Assembly (NCBI GenBank): GCA_030452275.1
Contig: JAKDMR010000165.1
Span: 1-5,382 of the forward strand
Origin: Candidatus Nitrosocosmicus sp.
GTDB taxonomy: Archaea; Thermoproteota; Nitrososphaeria; Nitrososphaerales; Nitrososphaeraceae
Direction: 5' to 3'
DNA length: 5,382 nt
Every line of letters begins with the position of its first letter. The stretch's first letter is position 1. Below the pieces are notes generated by a model that saw only the letters and a list, made by a program, of their open reading frames with translations, was not told where the DNA came from and searched no databases. Below, piece by piece: positions 1 through 5,338 of this stretch. The position numbers and the translations under genes were made by a program.

Positions 1-381
1 TTGTTACATAATATCATTGCCATAATAGCCATTTCATTCATAATAGTGGGTGGTTTATGGGGCATTGGTAGTTTATTAAACACTCCTCAGGAGAAAAATA
101 TTCAAAAGTCAAATGATTCCATCCTGCTAATCGCTCAAAATAATGCCTTTAACCAGACCAATCCAACACTATATGTGAATGCGAGTCAGCCTACCAGACT
201 AATAATTCTTAATAAAGATTTTGTGAAACATGATTTCATTTCCGAGGAACTAGGCATCAATACTGCCTACTTGACAACGGAGCAAGATTTTGTAACCGGA
301 ATTGCGAGTAATAAAACAGGTAATTACATATATTATTGCTCTTTTCATCCCGAAATGAAGGGAGAAATTGTTATAAAATGA
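1..381 (+). CDS. Membrane-anchored small cupredoxin (amicyanin/plastocyanin-like blue copper protein), start at or beyond window edge
   Basis: A type 1 copper protein that probably carries electrons on the outer face of the membrane. Residues 4-26 are a hydrophobic helix (signal anchor, or uncleaved signal peptide; no lipobox seen), followed by a polar linker and a beta-rich cupredoxin domain at about 40-126. The expected copper ligands are all visible: His77 (in KHDF), Cys113, His116 and Met119. The C-x2-H-x2-M spacing in YYCSFHPEMKG is the short amicyanin-type loop rather than the longer plastocyanin loop. Ammonia-oxidising archaea are known for many plastocyanin-like proteins that replace cytochrome c, which fits this context. 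The reading frame opens with TTG at base 1, so the true start may be there (other genes here use TTG) or upstream outside the window. The copper site is well supported; the redox partner is unknown. Confidence 0.8.
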   Translation: MLHNIIAIIAISFIIVGGLWGIGSLLNTPQEKNIQKSNDSILLIAQNNAFNQTNPTLYVNASQPTRLIILNKDFVKHDFISEELGINTAYLTTEQDFVTGIASNKTGNYIYYCSFHPEMKGEIVIK

Positions 382-417
382 TCAAAAAATAACATGTAAG
401 ATGAAATCACAACTATA

Positions 418-442
418 TTTAGAGAAGGTTTTCCTCTCTAAA
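418..442 (+). other. Imperfect hairpin between cupredoxin and methyltransferase genes
   Basis: TTTAGAGA-A-GG (418-428) pairs with CC-TCTCTAAA (433-442) around a TTTT loop, giving a 10-bp stem with one bulged A. An outer, separated pair AAGATGA (398-404) and TCATCTT (444-450) could extend the fold. It lies 37 nt after the cupredoxin stop and about 70 nt before the next start. It has no clear U-tract after it, so it could be a 3'-end stabiliser or processing site of the cupredoxin mRNA rather than a terminator. Function is inferred only. Confidence 0.35.
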
Positions 443-484
443 ATCATCTTTCAACTCTAGATAATGTGAATTTCTGCCAAAATA

Positions 485-495
485 TTATTAAATAA
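485..495 (+). promoter_or_regulatory. TATA-like box upstream of the methyltransferase gene
   Basis: TTATTAAATAA is centred about 22 nt before the TTG at 512 and about 40 nt before the ATG at 530. An archaeal start site about 26 nt downstream would fall close to 516. That suits a very short leader before ATG 530, or a nearly leaderless TTG 512. There is no ribosome binding site in the gap. Confidence 0.4.
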
Positions 496-511
496 CCTTT
501 TATCTTTTTAC

Positions 512-1084
512 TTGCTAAGCGATTATTACATGTATGGGCCTTCAGAGGATACTTATTTCATGGAGGATATTCTCGCAAATTATAGAGGTAAAATTGCTCT
601 TGAGGTAGGTATTGGATCTGGATACTTAACCAAATTATTGTGTACAAACTTTGAGTTTGTTGTCGGAACTGACATTGATGTTAGTTCTATTATGTATGCG
701 AAAAATAATGCCTTGGCAAATATTGGTAACAAACTACTGGTTTGCGCTGATTTGAGTCTACCATTGAAATGTAAATTTGATTTGATTATTAGCAATCCGC
801 CATATTTACCAACGGACCTCGGTAATCTTGATGATACTGCCGTTTATGGAGGGAAAAAAGGAATTGAATTGACTATTCGATTATTGAGATCAATTCAATT
901 ACAACTTAGCGAAAGGGGGAAAATTGTTATAATGAGGTCAACCTTATCTGATCTTAAAAAAATGGATGATTTCATTGACAATTTGTTTTTAAACAGCAAA
1001 ATAATAGCAAAAAAAACACTCTTTTTTGAATCTTTAGAAATATTGGAACTTTCCGGCGTAAGAAATAGTTCTTCTATGGTTTGA
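512..1084 (+). CDS. HemK2/Mtq2-family class I SAM methyltransferase (probable aRF1 glutamine N5-methyltransferase)
   Basis: Class I methyltransferase expected to methylate the glutamine of the GGQ motif of archaeal release factor aRF1, as eukaryotic Mtq2/N6AMT1 does for eRF1, usually with a Trm112-type partner. Signature order: the family N-terminal motif GPSEDTYF (residues 9-16), the SAM-binding loop EVGIGSGYL (31-39), acidic residues Asp54/Asp56 at the end of strand 2, the catalytic NPPYLP (95-100), and GGKKG (113-117), which matches the GGRNG-like segment of HemK2 proteins. At 190 residues it has no N-terminal helical domain of bacterial PrmC, so it is the short HemK2 type. Start: TTG 512 gives the longest frame; ATG 530 (Met7) still keeps GPSEDTYF and may be the real start. 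It is flanked by its own TATA-like box and converges on the dehydrogenase gene. A nucleic-acid substrate cannot be excluded, because the NPPY motif is shared with N6-adenine and guanine methyltransferases. Confidence 0.85.
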   Translation: MLSDYYMYGPSEDTYFMEDILANYRGKIALEVGIGSGYLTKLLCTNFEFVVGTDIDVSSIMYAKNNALANIGNKLLVCADLSLPLKCKFDLIISNPPYLPTDLGNLDDTAVYGGKKGIELTIRLLRSIQLQLSERGKIVIMRSTLSDLKKMDDFIDNLFLNSKIIAKKTLFFESLEILELSGVRNSSSMV

Positions 1085-1093
1085 TTGTCTCAT

Positions 1094-1155
1094 TAAAAAA
1101 AGAAAAGATATGTGATCATACCTAGGACAATAAAAAGAAAAACACTAACAAAAAA
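1094..1155 (-). terminator. T-tract terminator region for the dehydrogenase gene
   Basis: Read on the minus strand, the spacer after the dehydrogenase stop contains three T-rich runs (complements of A-runs at 1150-1155, 1132-1142 and 1094-1106). There is no strong hairpin. Multiple oligo-T tracts are the usual archaeal intrinsic terminator. The facing plus-strand gene has only weak T-runs at about 1168-1185, so its stop signal is less clear. Confidence 0.4.
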
Positions 1156-1188
1156 GGGATCAGTCGATTTTCGTTGTGTATTTTGTGA

Positions 1189-2214
1189 TTACTTTCTGAT
1201 TAATGCTGATGACCTTTGAGCAATTGCCTCTGCCATTTTTGATAATGATGATGACCCACCTAGATCGTATGTCAAAAATTTTCCCTCGTCAATTGTTTGT
1301 TCAGTGGCTTTAAAAATTGCTTCTGAAATATGTTTCTCTCCTAAGTATTCAACCATCCAAGCACCTGACAATATAGTTGCTACTGGATTTACCTTGTCTT
1401 GCCTAGCATGCTTTGGAGCGCTCCCATGGGCAGGTTCAAACATTGCATATGTATCACCATAATTTCCAGAATAAACATTGCCAATAGACCCTACATGTCC
1501 TGATGCACATTCGGAGATTATGTCCATAAATAGATTTGTACTTAGTAACAAACTATTGTTGAATCTTTCTGGATTTTTTACTAGTTGTTGAGTCATGTTA
1601 TCGATATAATATTCTTCGACTTCGATGTCTGGATATGTTTTGTTTGTTTCTACTACTGCATTCCAAAAAATCCCATCTGTTTCCTTTAAAATATTTCGTT
1701 TAGTTATTGCAAATATTTTTTTAAATCCTTTTTCTTTAGCAAATTCAAAGCCCTTTTTGACTACCCTTCTGCATCCCTTTCCAGTAGTTTTTCTAATTGC
1801 TATTGCCGAGTCATCACTTGTCTTAAACTCAATACCTGCATACAGTCCTTCTGTTGATTCTCTTACACAAATAAAATCTAGCTGTAATTTCGAAATATTG
1901 TAAGTTTTGATCGGGCGGATGTTTGCGTAAAGTTGAAATTTTTGTCTTATGCTTACGGCAACACTTCTGGGTGCATCAGGATTTGGGACTGTAGTGGTAG
2001 GACCCTTAAAACAAGCATCGGAAGATTTCATTGTCTCCCAGACCTCATCTGAGATATAGGAATTACCTTGATTTTTTTCCCACCATTCAGAACCCGCGTC
2101 ACATGTTATTAATTCAACGTTAGTATTACATGATTTTAAAACTTTAATCATCGCATTAACTAATTCCGGACCAGTACCGTCACCATTTATTACAGCAGCT
2201 TTTTTATTGCTCAA
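1189..2214 (-). CDS. icd: Isocitrate/isopropylmalate dehydrogenase family enzyme, probably NADP-type isocitrate dehydrogenase
   Basis: Beta-decarboxylating dehydrogenase of 341 residues, full length for the short single-domain archaeal type. It probably oxidises isocitrate to 2-oxoglutarate in the cytoplasm, supplying glutamate synthesis. Visible sites (E. coli IDH equivalents in brackets): GDGTGPE near the N-terminus; Ser84 (S113), Arg90 (R119), Arg100 (R129), Arg118 (R153), Tyr125 (Y160) in RESTEGLYAGIE, Lys172 (K230), Asp205 (D283), Asp231 (D307). The cofactor segment HGSAPKHARQDKVNP has Lys268 where NADP enzymes carry K344 and NAD enzymes usually carry Asp, with His269 in place of Y345. 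Oddities: Ala86 replaces N115, Glu235 replaces D311, and Arg271 replaces the usual Gly. TTG 2214 is the only sensible start: an in-frame stop lies three codons upstream, and the start sits at the normal distance before GDGTGPE. Isopropylmalate or homoisocitrate dehydrogenase remain possible; the Ser84 and YAGIE features favour isocitrate. Confidence 0.85.
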   Translation of the reverse strand: MSNKKAAVINGDGTGPELVNAMIKVLKSCNTNVELITCDAGSEWWEKNQGNSYISDEVWETMKSSDACFKGPTTTVPNPDAPRSVAVSIRQKFQLYANIRPIKTYNISKLQLDFICVRESTEGLYAGIEFKTSDDSAIAIRKTTGKGCRRVVKKGFEFAKEKGFKKIFAITKRNILKETDGIFWNAVVETNKTYPDIEVEEYYIDNMTQQLVKNPERFNNSLLLSTNLFMDIISECASGHVGSIGNVYSGNYGDTYAMFEPAHGSAPKHARQDKVNPVATILSGAWMVEYLGEKHISEAIFKATEQTIDEGKFLTYDLGGSSSLSKMAEAIAQRSSALIRK

Positions 2215-2245
2215 ATGAACTCAAAAAAATGTTTGATTAGATTCC

Positions 2246-2257
2246 TATTTATTTTTT
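2246..2257 (-). promoter_or_regulatory. Possible TATA-like box of the dehydrogenase gene
   Basis: On the minus strand AAAAAATAAATA lies just after the stop of the upstream membrane-protein gene and 32-43 nt before the TTG start of the dehydrogenase. It would allow a short-leader transcript separate from the upstream gene. The 46-bp spacer is also short enough for cotranscription, so the call is weak. Confidence 0.25.
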
Positions 2258-2260
2258 CAG

Positions 2261-2836
2261 TTACTTTGGCATAAAATCAATCCTTCCAAAAAAAGCATTG
2301 GAAAATGGTGGGAACTGGCTACTATTTACAATTTTAGTAAATTCTCCTTTATCTGAAAAATACGAATACTGGATGTCATAATCTGCAAGTTCCAGAGTGC
2401 TATTTACATATTTGCCAGTAGAATTATCTACTAAATTAACCGTTTTATTATCATATGAATAGATTTTCATCAAGTCAGGTAAAGACAAAACAACTGGTCT
2501 AATATATTGGACATGCAGAGCATCACCTATCGAATCAGTATGAATTGGTTTTAAGCATTCTTTCCCTTCTACGGGTTGTTTGCCTACGTTACCAGGGAAC
2601 AAATATTGTTTATTATCTACAAACAATTGGACCCTTGGATAAACATTGTAACTATCCAATGAATGTGCTTTAAGGCAGACGCTCAATATCTCTGGAGGTG
2701 GGACAATCTGTGTAAATATAAGTCCAAATAATACAGCTACCCCTATGATTATCGGAGGCAGAAGTAAATCCTTTTTACCCATTTTTTGGAAAAAATTCTT
2801 TTTTGGGGTCCCCTCTTTTATCTTTCTCTTGGGCAC
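2261..2836 (-). CDS. Unrecognised single-pass membrane protein with an extracytoplasmic Cys/His-bearing domain
   Basis: Function unknown; 191 residues. The first 23 residues are very basic (KRK, KK, KK), followed by one membrane helix at about 24-45 and then a beta-rich domain predicted to lie outside the membrane (N-in, C-out by the positive-inside rule). This domain has Cys54 and His58, then Cys94, His99 and His108 in ECLKPIHTDSIGDALHVQY. That segment resembles, from memory, a C-x(3-4)-IHTHD-x-G-x-IHVE-type motif seen in secreted prokaryotic proteins of unknown function; here the second His-Asp part is degenerate. Four N-x-S/T sequons (N130, N138, N145, N171) could be N-glycosylated. The start is GTG 2836, supported by a TATA-like box about 25 nt upstream and the basic N-terminus. 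It lies 46 bp upstream of the dehydrogenase gene on the same strand. A metal or redox role is possible but not shown. Confidence 0.75.
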   Translation of the reverse strand: MPKRKIKEGTPKKNFFQKMGKKDLLLPPIIIGVAVLFGLIFTQIVPPPEILSVCLKAHSLDSYNVYPRVQLFVDNKQYLFPGNVGKQPVEGKECLKPIHTDSIGDALHVQYIRPVVLSLPDLMKIYSYDNKTVNLVDNSTGKYVNSTLELADYDIQYSYFSDKGEFTKIVNSSQFPPFSNAFFGRIDFMPK

Positions 2837-2856
2837 AAATTCAGTATTCTTCTAAC

Positions 2857-2864
2857 AATATAAA
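2857..2864 (-). promoter_or_regulatory. TATA-like box for the membrane-protein gene
   Basis: TTTATATT on the minus strand is centred 24-25 nt before the GTG start, the spacing expected for a leaderless archaeal transcript. No Shine-Dalgarno sequence is visible between it and the start. Confidence 0.5.
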
Positions 2865-2893
2865 TTCTTTAGAAATACCAACAAGATACAAAC

Positions 2894-2912
2894 TTTTATC
2901 TTTATGATAAAA
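2894..2912. repeat. 7-bp inverted repeat in the divergent promoter region
   Basis: TTTTATC (2894-2900) and GATAAAA (2906-2912) form a perfect inverted repeat around TTTAT. It sits between the two divergent starts at 2836 and 2955. It is about 30 bp upstream of the minus-strand TATA-like box and just before the A-rich tract used by the plus-strand gene. It could be a dimeric regulator's operator, but A/T-only symmetry is common in such sequence. Confidence 0.3.
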
Positions 2913-2920
2913 AATAAAAA

Positions 2921-2928
2921 AAATAAAT
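2921..2928 (+). promoter_or_regulatory. Candidate TATA-like box for the RNase HI gene
   Basis: AAATAAAT lies in a long A-rich tract (2911-2934) with its centre about 30 nt before TTG 2955. The tract is low in complexity, so the exact box is uncertain, but no better promoter precedes the gene and no ribosome binding site is present. Confidence 0.3.
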
Positions 2929-2954
2929 GTAAAATAGCTTTTTAATAGTACTAG

Positions 2955-3365
2955 TTGTTGGACGTACATATTGATGGTGCAAGTAGGGGAAACCCTGGAT
3001 TATCTGCGATAGGCATTATGATAAAAAGTGACGATAAAATAATCAAAGAACACTATGAATTTATAGGTGTCCGGACCAATAATCAAGCAGAATACGAAGC
3101 ATTACGGCGAGCACTTGAAATCTGTACTGACATGGATAGTGAAGTAAATATTCTATCAGATAGTGAATTATTGATAAATCAGAGAAACTTAAAATACAGA
3201 ATACGAAGTCAGGAACTAAAAATAATTTCCAGAGAAATTTCGAATCTAGAAAAAAACTATGATAAGATTACTTACAAACATATTCCGAGAACAAAAAATG
3301 GTCGTGCAGATTATCTTGCAAACAAAGCCCTTGATAAACACGTTGGTGCAAATGCAAAGAAATGA
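2955..3365 (+). CDS. rnhA: Ribonuclease HI, archaeal type
   Basis: Cytoplasmic endonuclease that cuts the RNA strand of RNA-DNA hybrids, acting in R-loop removal and primer processing. The four metal-binding carboxylates of the RNase H fold are all present: Asp7 in VHIDGASRGNPG, Glu46 in NNQAEYEAL, Asp69 in ILSDSELLINQ, and Asp119 in RTKNGRADYLAN. The 136-residue length, the SELLINQ strand and the closing P-R-x3-x-R-A-D motif match the archaeal/Gram-positive subfamily typified by Sulfolobus tokodaii RNase HI. The basic protrusion (handle) of E. coli RNase HI is reduced or absent. The start is one of two tandem TTG codons (2955 or 2958); either gives the usual very short leader before the first strand. 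The gene is transcribed divergently from the membrane-protein gene and has the candidate sRNA downstream. Activity looks intact; additional activity on double-stranded RNA, reported for the S. tokodaii enzyme, is only a possibility here. Confidence 0.92.
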   Translation: MLDVHIDGASRGNPGLSAIGIMIKSDDKIIKEHYEFIGVRTNNQAEYEALRRALEICTDMDSEVNILSDSELLINQRNLKYRIRSQELKIISREISNLEKNYDKITYKHIPRTKNGRADYLANKALDKHVGANAKK

Positions 3366-3423
3366 CCATTGTTAATCAAAATTTTGTCGCAGGATAAGAA
3401 ACCAATATTTGTCATCCCTTTAA

Positions 3424-3476
3424 TTTATAAATGTAACTAATGCATAGTACAATTTAGAATCGAAAAATCAAATAAT
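3424..3476 (+). promoter_or_regulatory. Candidate promoter boxes for the C/D box sRNA
   Basis: Two TATA-like boxes precede the sRNA candidate. TTTATAAAT (3424-3432) has the better sequence and would start transcription near 3455, requiring about 45 nt of 5' trimming. CAAATAAT (3469-3476) is weaker but sits about 28 nt before the terminal stem at 3501, the right spacing for direct initiation. The rest of 3366-3500 holds nothing else recognisable. Confidence 0.3.
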
Positions 3477-3500
3477 CGGTAGATAATATACAGATGCGTA

Positions 3501-3566
3501 GGCGGCAATGAGGAATCAGAGTTATCACGTATTCAATATGAAGAAAAGGCATTTGACTGAGCCGCC
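3501..3566 (+). ncRNA. Candidate C/D box sRNA (2'-O-methylation guide)
   Basis: A 66-nt element in a non-coding spacer with the full outer architecture of an archaeal C/D sRNA. The terminal stem GGCGGC (3501-3506) pairs perfectly with GCCGCC (3561-3566). Box C is AUGAGGA (3508-3514), box C' AUGAAGA (3538-3544) and box D CUGA (3557-3560). C and D meet at the stem as a kink-turn: a 3-nt AAU bulge, two sheared G-A pairs, a G-U in place of the usual U-U, then G-C. The AAUGAGG sequence is the same as in the U4 snRNA kink-turn bound by the 15.5K/L7Ae family. The C'-to-D spacer is exactly 12 nt (3545-3556), the archaeal guide length, with predicted target 5'-UCAAAUGCCUUU-3' and methylation on the third A of UCAAA. 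Weak point: a D' box at 12-nt spacing (3527-3530, ACGU) is degenerate; a CAGA at 3517 is too close to box C. Predicted to assemble with L7Ae, Nop5 and fibrillarin. Confidence 0.65.
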
Positions 3567-3580
3567 AAAATATATACTGT

Positions 3581-4702
3581 CTAAAGAGCGTTTATTTTCT
3601 TTACGATTGTAAGGACATCTTCATCAATAATCCTGTGTTCTAACCCTACCTTTTGACCTCCAAATTTTACACTTTTGCCCCATACCTGAGCGAACTTAAA
3701 GTCTCTGACCATGTTTCTGTGAATCTTGTTACAAATATTCTGGACAGTACTATTCCTAGGCATTATTAGGGGCTCTTCCAAATCAGCATCTTGTCCTTTG
3801 GGTTTCATATATATTCGAACAAAGTCTAACTTATTGTATATTTCCAGTTTAAGAAGTTCTATGTTCTTGTTTGTGTCTGCTGACACAGCTGTATATGGAA
3901 TTTTAAGTTTAGATGTTGCCATCTTGAGATATTCTGTATCAACCAAATCGATTTTATTTATAACTGCTAACGAAGGAATGTAAACCCGATTTCCGGATAA
4001 AACATCTATTAACTGGTCAATGGTAAGACCTCTTTCACGTATGGTGATACGACCGTTGTGGATACCGTTTATTCGCATCACATTTCTGATGAAGTTTTCG
4101 TCAGCTTGAATTGGAACCTGAATATTTACCGAAATACCTCCTGTAACAGTCTTTTCTACAATAATATCAGGAGGTTTTTCATCGACCTTGACTCCTATTT
4201 CAGATAGTTCCTTTTTTATGACCTCCAGATGGTTAATCTGGAACACATCTAGGACAATAAAAACTAAATCTGCATTCCTGGCAACAGATAATACTCTTTT
4301 TCCCAAACCCTTGCCAGCCGCAGCACCTTCAATGATACCCGGTAAATCCAAAATCTGGATCCGAGCTCCATTATAGTCTAACATACCCGGCACAGCTGTT
4401 AATGTAGTAAATGAGTACGCTGCTGTTTTAGATTTTGCGTTTGTTAATGCATTTAGTAAAGTAGATTTCCCTACACTGGGAAACCCTATTAAGACGACAG
4501 TACCATCTCCGGCTTTTCTTACGTCAAAGCCCGCACTGCCTCCTCCAGTAGCAACGGTCTTTCCATGGGTGTTTTCTTCTTGTTCTTTCTTTAACTTTGC
4601 TATCTTGGCCTTTAAGATGCCTATGTGGAACTCTGTTGCTTTGTTTATCTGTGTTTTGTGTATCTCATCTTGAATGGCCTGGATTTTCTCTGGTATTCCC
4701 AT
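3581..4702 (-). CDS. DRG-family GTPase (archaeal developmentally regulated GTP-binding protein, Obg superfamily)
   Basis: Ribosome-associated GTPase of the DRG/Rbg group in the TRAFAC class, thought to assist translation. Domain order is complete for the family at 373 residues: a basic helical N-terminal region (1-50), a Gly-rich linker GGGSAGFDV (53-61), G1 GFPSVGKST (73-81), G2 around YSFTT (96-100), G3 DLPG (119-122) followed by IIEGAAAGKGLG, an inserted S5D2L-like region (about 153-240), G4 NKID (249-252), G5 VSA (273-275), and a C-terminal TGS domain (about 297-373). The GGG-x-GFDV lead into the P-loop and the TGS tail separate DRG from Obg and YchF. ATG 4702 is a natural start, giving the usual MGIPEKIQAIQDEI-type N-terminus. 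It follows the unrecognised tail-anchored protein gene by 71 bp on the same strand and has a TATA-like box of its own. Its stop lies only 14 nt from the candidate sRNA on the other strand. Confidence 0.94.
   Translation of the reverse strand: MGIPEKIQAIQDEIHKTQINKATEFHIGILKAKIAKLKKEQEENTHGKTVATGGGSAGFDVRKAGDGTVVLIGFPSVGKSTLLNALTNAKSKTAAYSFTTLTAVPGMLDYNGARIQILDLPGIIEGAAAGKGLGKRVLSVARNADLVFIVLDVFQINHLEVIKKELSEIGVKVDEKPPDIIVEKTVTGGISVNIQVPIQADENFIRNVMRINGIHNGRITIRERGLTIDQLIDVLSGNRVYIPSLAVINKIDLVDTEYLKMATSKLKIPYTAVSADTNKNIELLKLEIYNKLDFVRIYMKPKGQDADLEEPLIMPRNSTVQNICNKIHRNMVRDFKFAQVWGKSVKFGGQKVGLEHRIIDEDVLTIVKKINAL
3591..3602 (+). terminator. Possible T-tract terminator for the sRNA, inside the 3' end of the GTPase gene
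   Basis: TTTATTTTCTTT begins 25 nt after the sRNA terminal stem. It could end plus-strand transcription from the RNase HI/sRNA side, but it lies within the antisense coding end of the GTPase gene, so composition alone may explain it. Confidence 0.25.
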
Positions 4703-4717
4703 TGGTTTTAATATTAG

Positions 4718-4727
4718 TTTATAAAAA
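4718..4727 (-). promoter_or_regulatory. TATA-like box for the GTPase gene, near oligo-T tracts
   Basis: TTTTTATAAA on the minus strand lies 16-25 nt before ATG 4702, slightly closer than the classic 26-nt spacing. A second T5 run at 4735-4739 precedes it. The 71-bp spacer could therefore both terminate the upstream gene through T-tracts and start a leaderless GTPase transcript. No Shine-Dalgarno site is seen. Confidence 0.35.
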
Positions 4728-4773
4728 TAACAATAAAAATTTTGTTAATAGTGTCTTAACTTTCCCTGCTTTG

Positions 4774-5328
4774 TTATTTCAATACCATGAAAAATTTGAG
4801 ACCGTACACTATTGCAACGGTGGTAATGAATCCTAGCATGCCTAACCATGGCAAAGCTGGAATCTTGGGAGTTTTTATTTTTATTTGATGATCTTCGACA
4901 ATATTTGTGATATAATCCTTGACAATCGAATGCCATAATTGATATTCGATACGGTGTTTTTTTAAAATGGTCTCAATTTCATAAACCACAGGAACCCTGA
5001 CTGATTTTATGTGCTGGAAATAATTTCTAGAGATTTCAACCTCTGCATGAATTCCAATCAAACCTTGATTAAAATCTAGGAGTCTTACATGCATCTCCCA
5101 TGGTTTCTTTAGTTTTTTTGAGAAGCCACTACCAATTTGAGTAGGTTTTTTATGTTCAAATTTTACCATTTTAAACCCTTCAGAAACTAGTGTATTGACA
5201 ATTTCATCTTTCTTTATTTTAACCATCAAAAATAAATGATCCAGCTCAACTTCTTCTCTTTTAATGAGATTCTGAATCCCTTGCAGAAGATTCATTCTTC
5301 TAGGATATAAGGTAGAAAATTCAGCCAT
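4774..5328 (-). CDS. Unrecognised protein with one C-terminal membrane helix (tail-anchored type)
   Basis: Function not recognised; 184 residues. About 155 soluble residues of mixed alpha/beta, Lys-rich character are followed by a single hydrophobic helix at about 160-183 with only one residue after it. That is a tail-anchor layout that would leave the main domain in the cytoplasm. Visible elements: an acidic/basic N-terminal helix (about 12-50), a basic loop SGFSKKLKKPWEMHVRL (67-83), then HAEVEISRNYFQHI (94-107) and RVPVVYEIETILKKHRIEY (111-129), which read as an alternating strand/helix domain. No Cys residues and no enzyme motif are seen. The chosen start is ATG 5328; Met12 is a weaker alternative. 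Upstream are TATA-like boxes and a GGAG. It lies 71 bp upstream of the GTPase gene on the same strand, a weak hint of a link to translation or membrane targeting. Confidence 0.72.
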   Translation of the reverse strand: MAEFSTLYPRRMNLLQGIQNLIKREEVELDHLFLMVKIKKDEIVNTLVSEGFKMVKFEHKKPTQIGSGFSKKLKKPWEMHVRLLDFNQGLIGIHAEVEISRNYFQHIKSVRVPVVYEIETILKKHRIEYQLWHSIVKDYITNIVEDHQIKIKTPKIPALPWLGMLGFITTVAIVYGLKFFMVLK

Positions 5329-5338
5329 GAACAGTTTT

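Noticed and set aside
580..795. Minus-strand open frame of 71 codons
   Set aside because: Antisense to the methyltransferase core motifs; no promoter or recognisable protein.
1111..1122. TGATCA-centred palindrome in the convergent spacer
   Set aside because: Only a six-base core, between two gene ends where no operator is expected.
1122..1136. 15-bp exact repeat CTAGGACAATAAAAA shared with 4249-4263
   Set aside because: One copy is in a spacer and the other inside the GTPase coding sequence, with no common context. In AT-rich DNA a chance match of this size is plausible.
1625..1903. Plus-strand open frame of 92 codons
   Set aside because: Lies wholly antisense inside the dehydrogenase gene, whose motifs are unambiguous.
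2949..2960. 12-bp repeat TACTAGTTGTTG also at 1579-1590
   Set aside because: The other copy lies within the dehydrogenase gene; too short to mean anything.
3501..3566. Minus-strand reading of the sRNA, which contains GUGAUAA and CUGA
   Set aside because: On that strand the boxes are internal and in the wrong relation to the terminal stem; the plus strand puts C and D directly against the stem as required.
3726..3983. Plus-strand open frames inside the GTPase gene (also 4188-4376 and 4597-4836)
   Set aside because: They are shadows of the GTPase coding frame, which has all its GTP-binding motifs.
4745..4936. Minus-strand 63-codon frame overlapping the end of the tail-anchored protein gene
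   Set aside because: It overlaps a longer frame with a clear membrane helix; its own translation is Cys/His/Arg/Ser-rich and looks like an out-of-frame reading.
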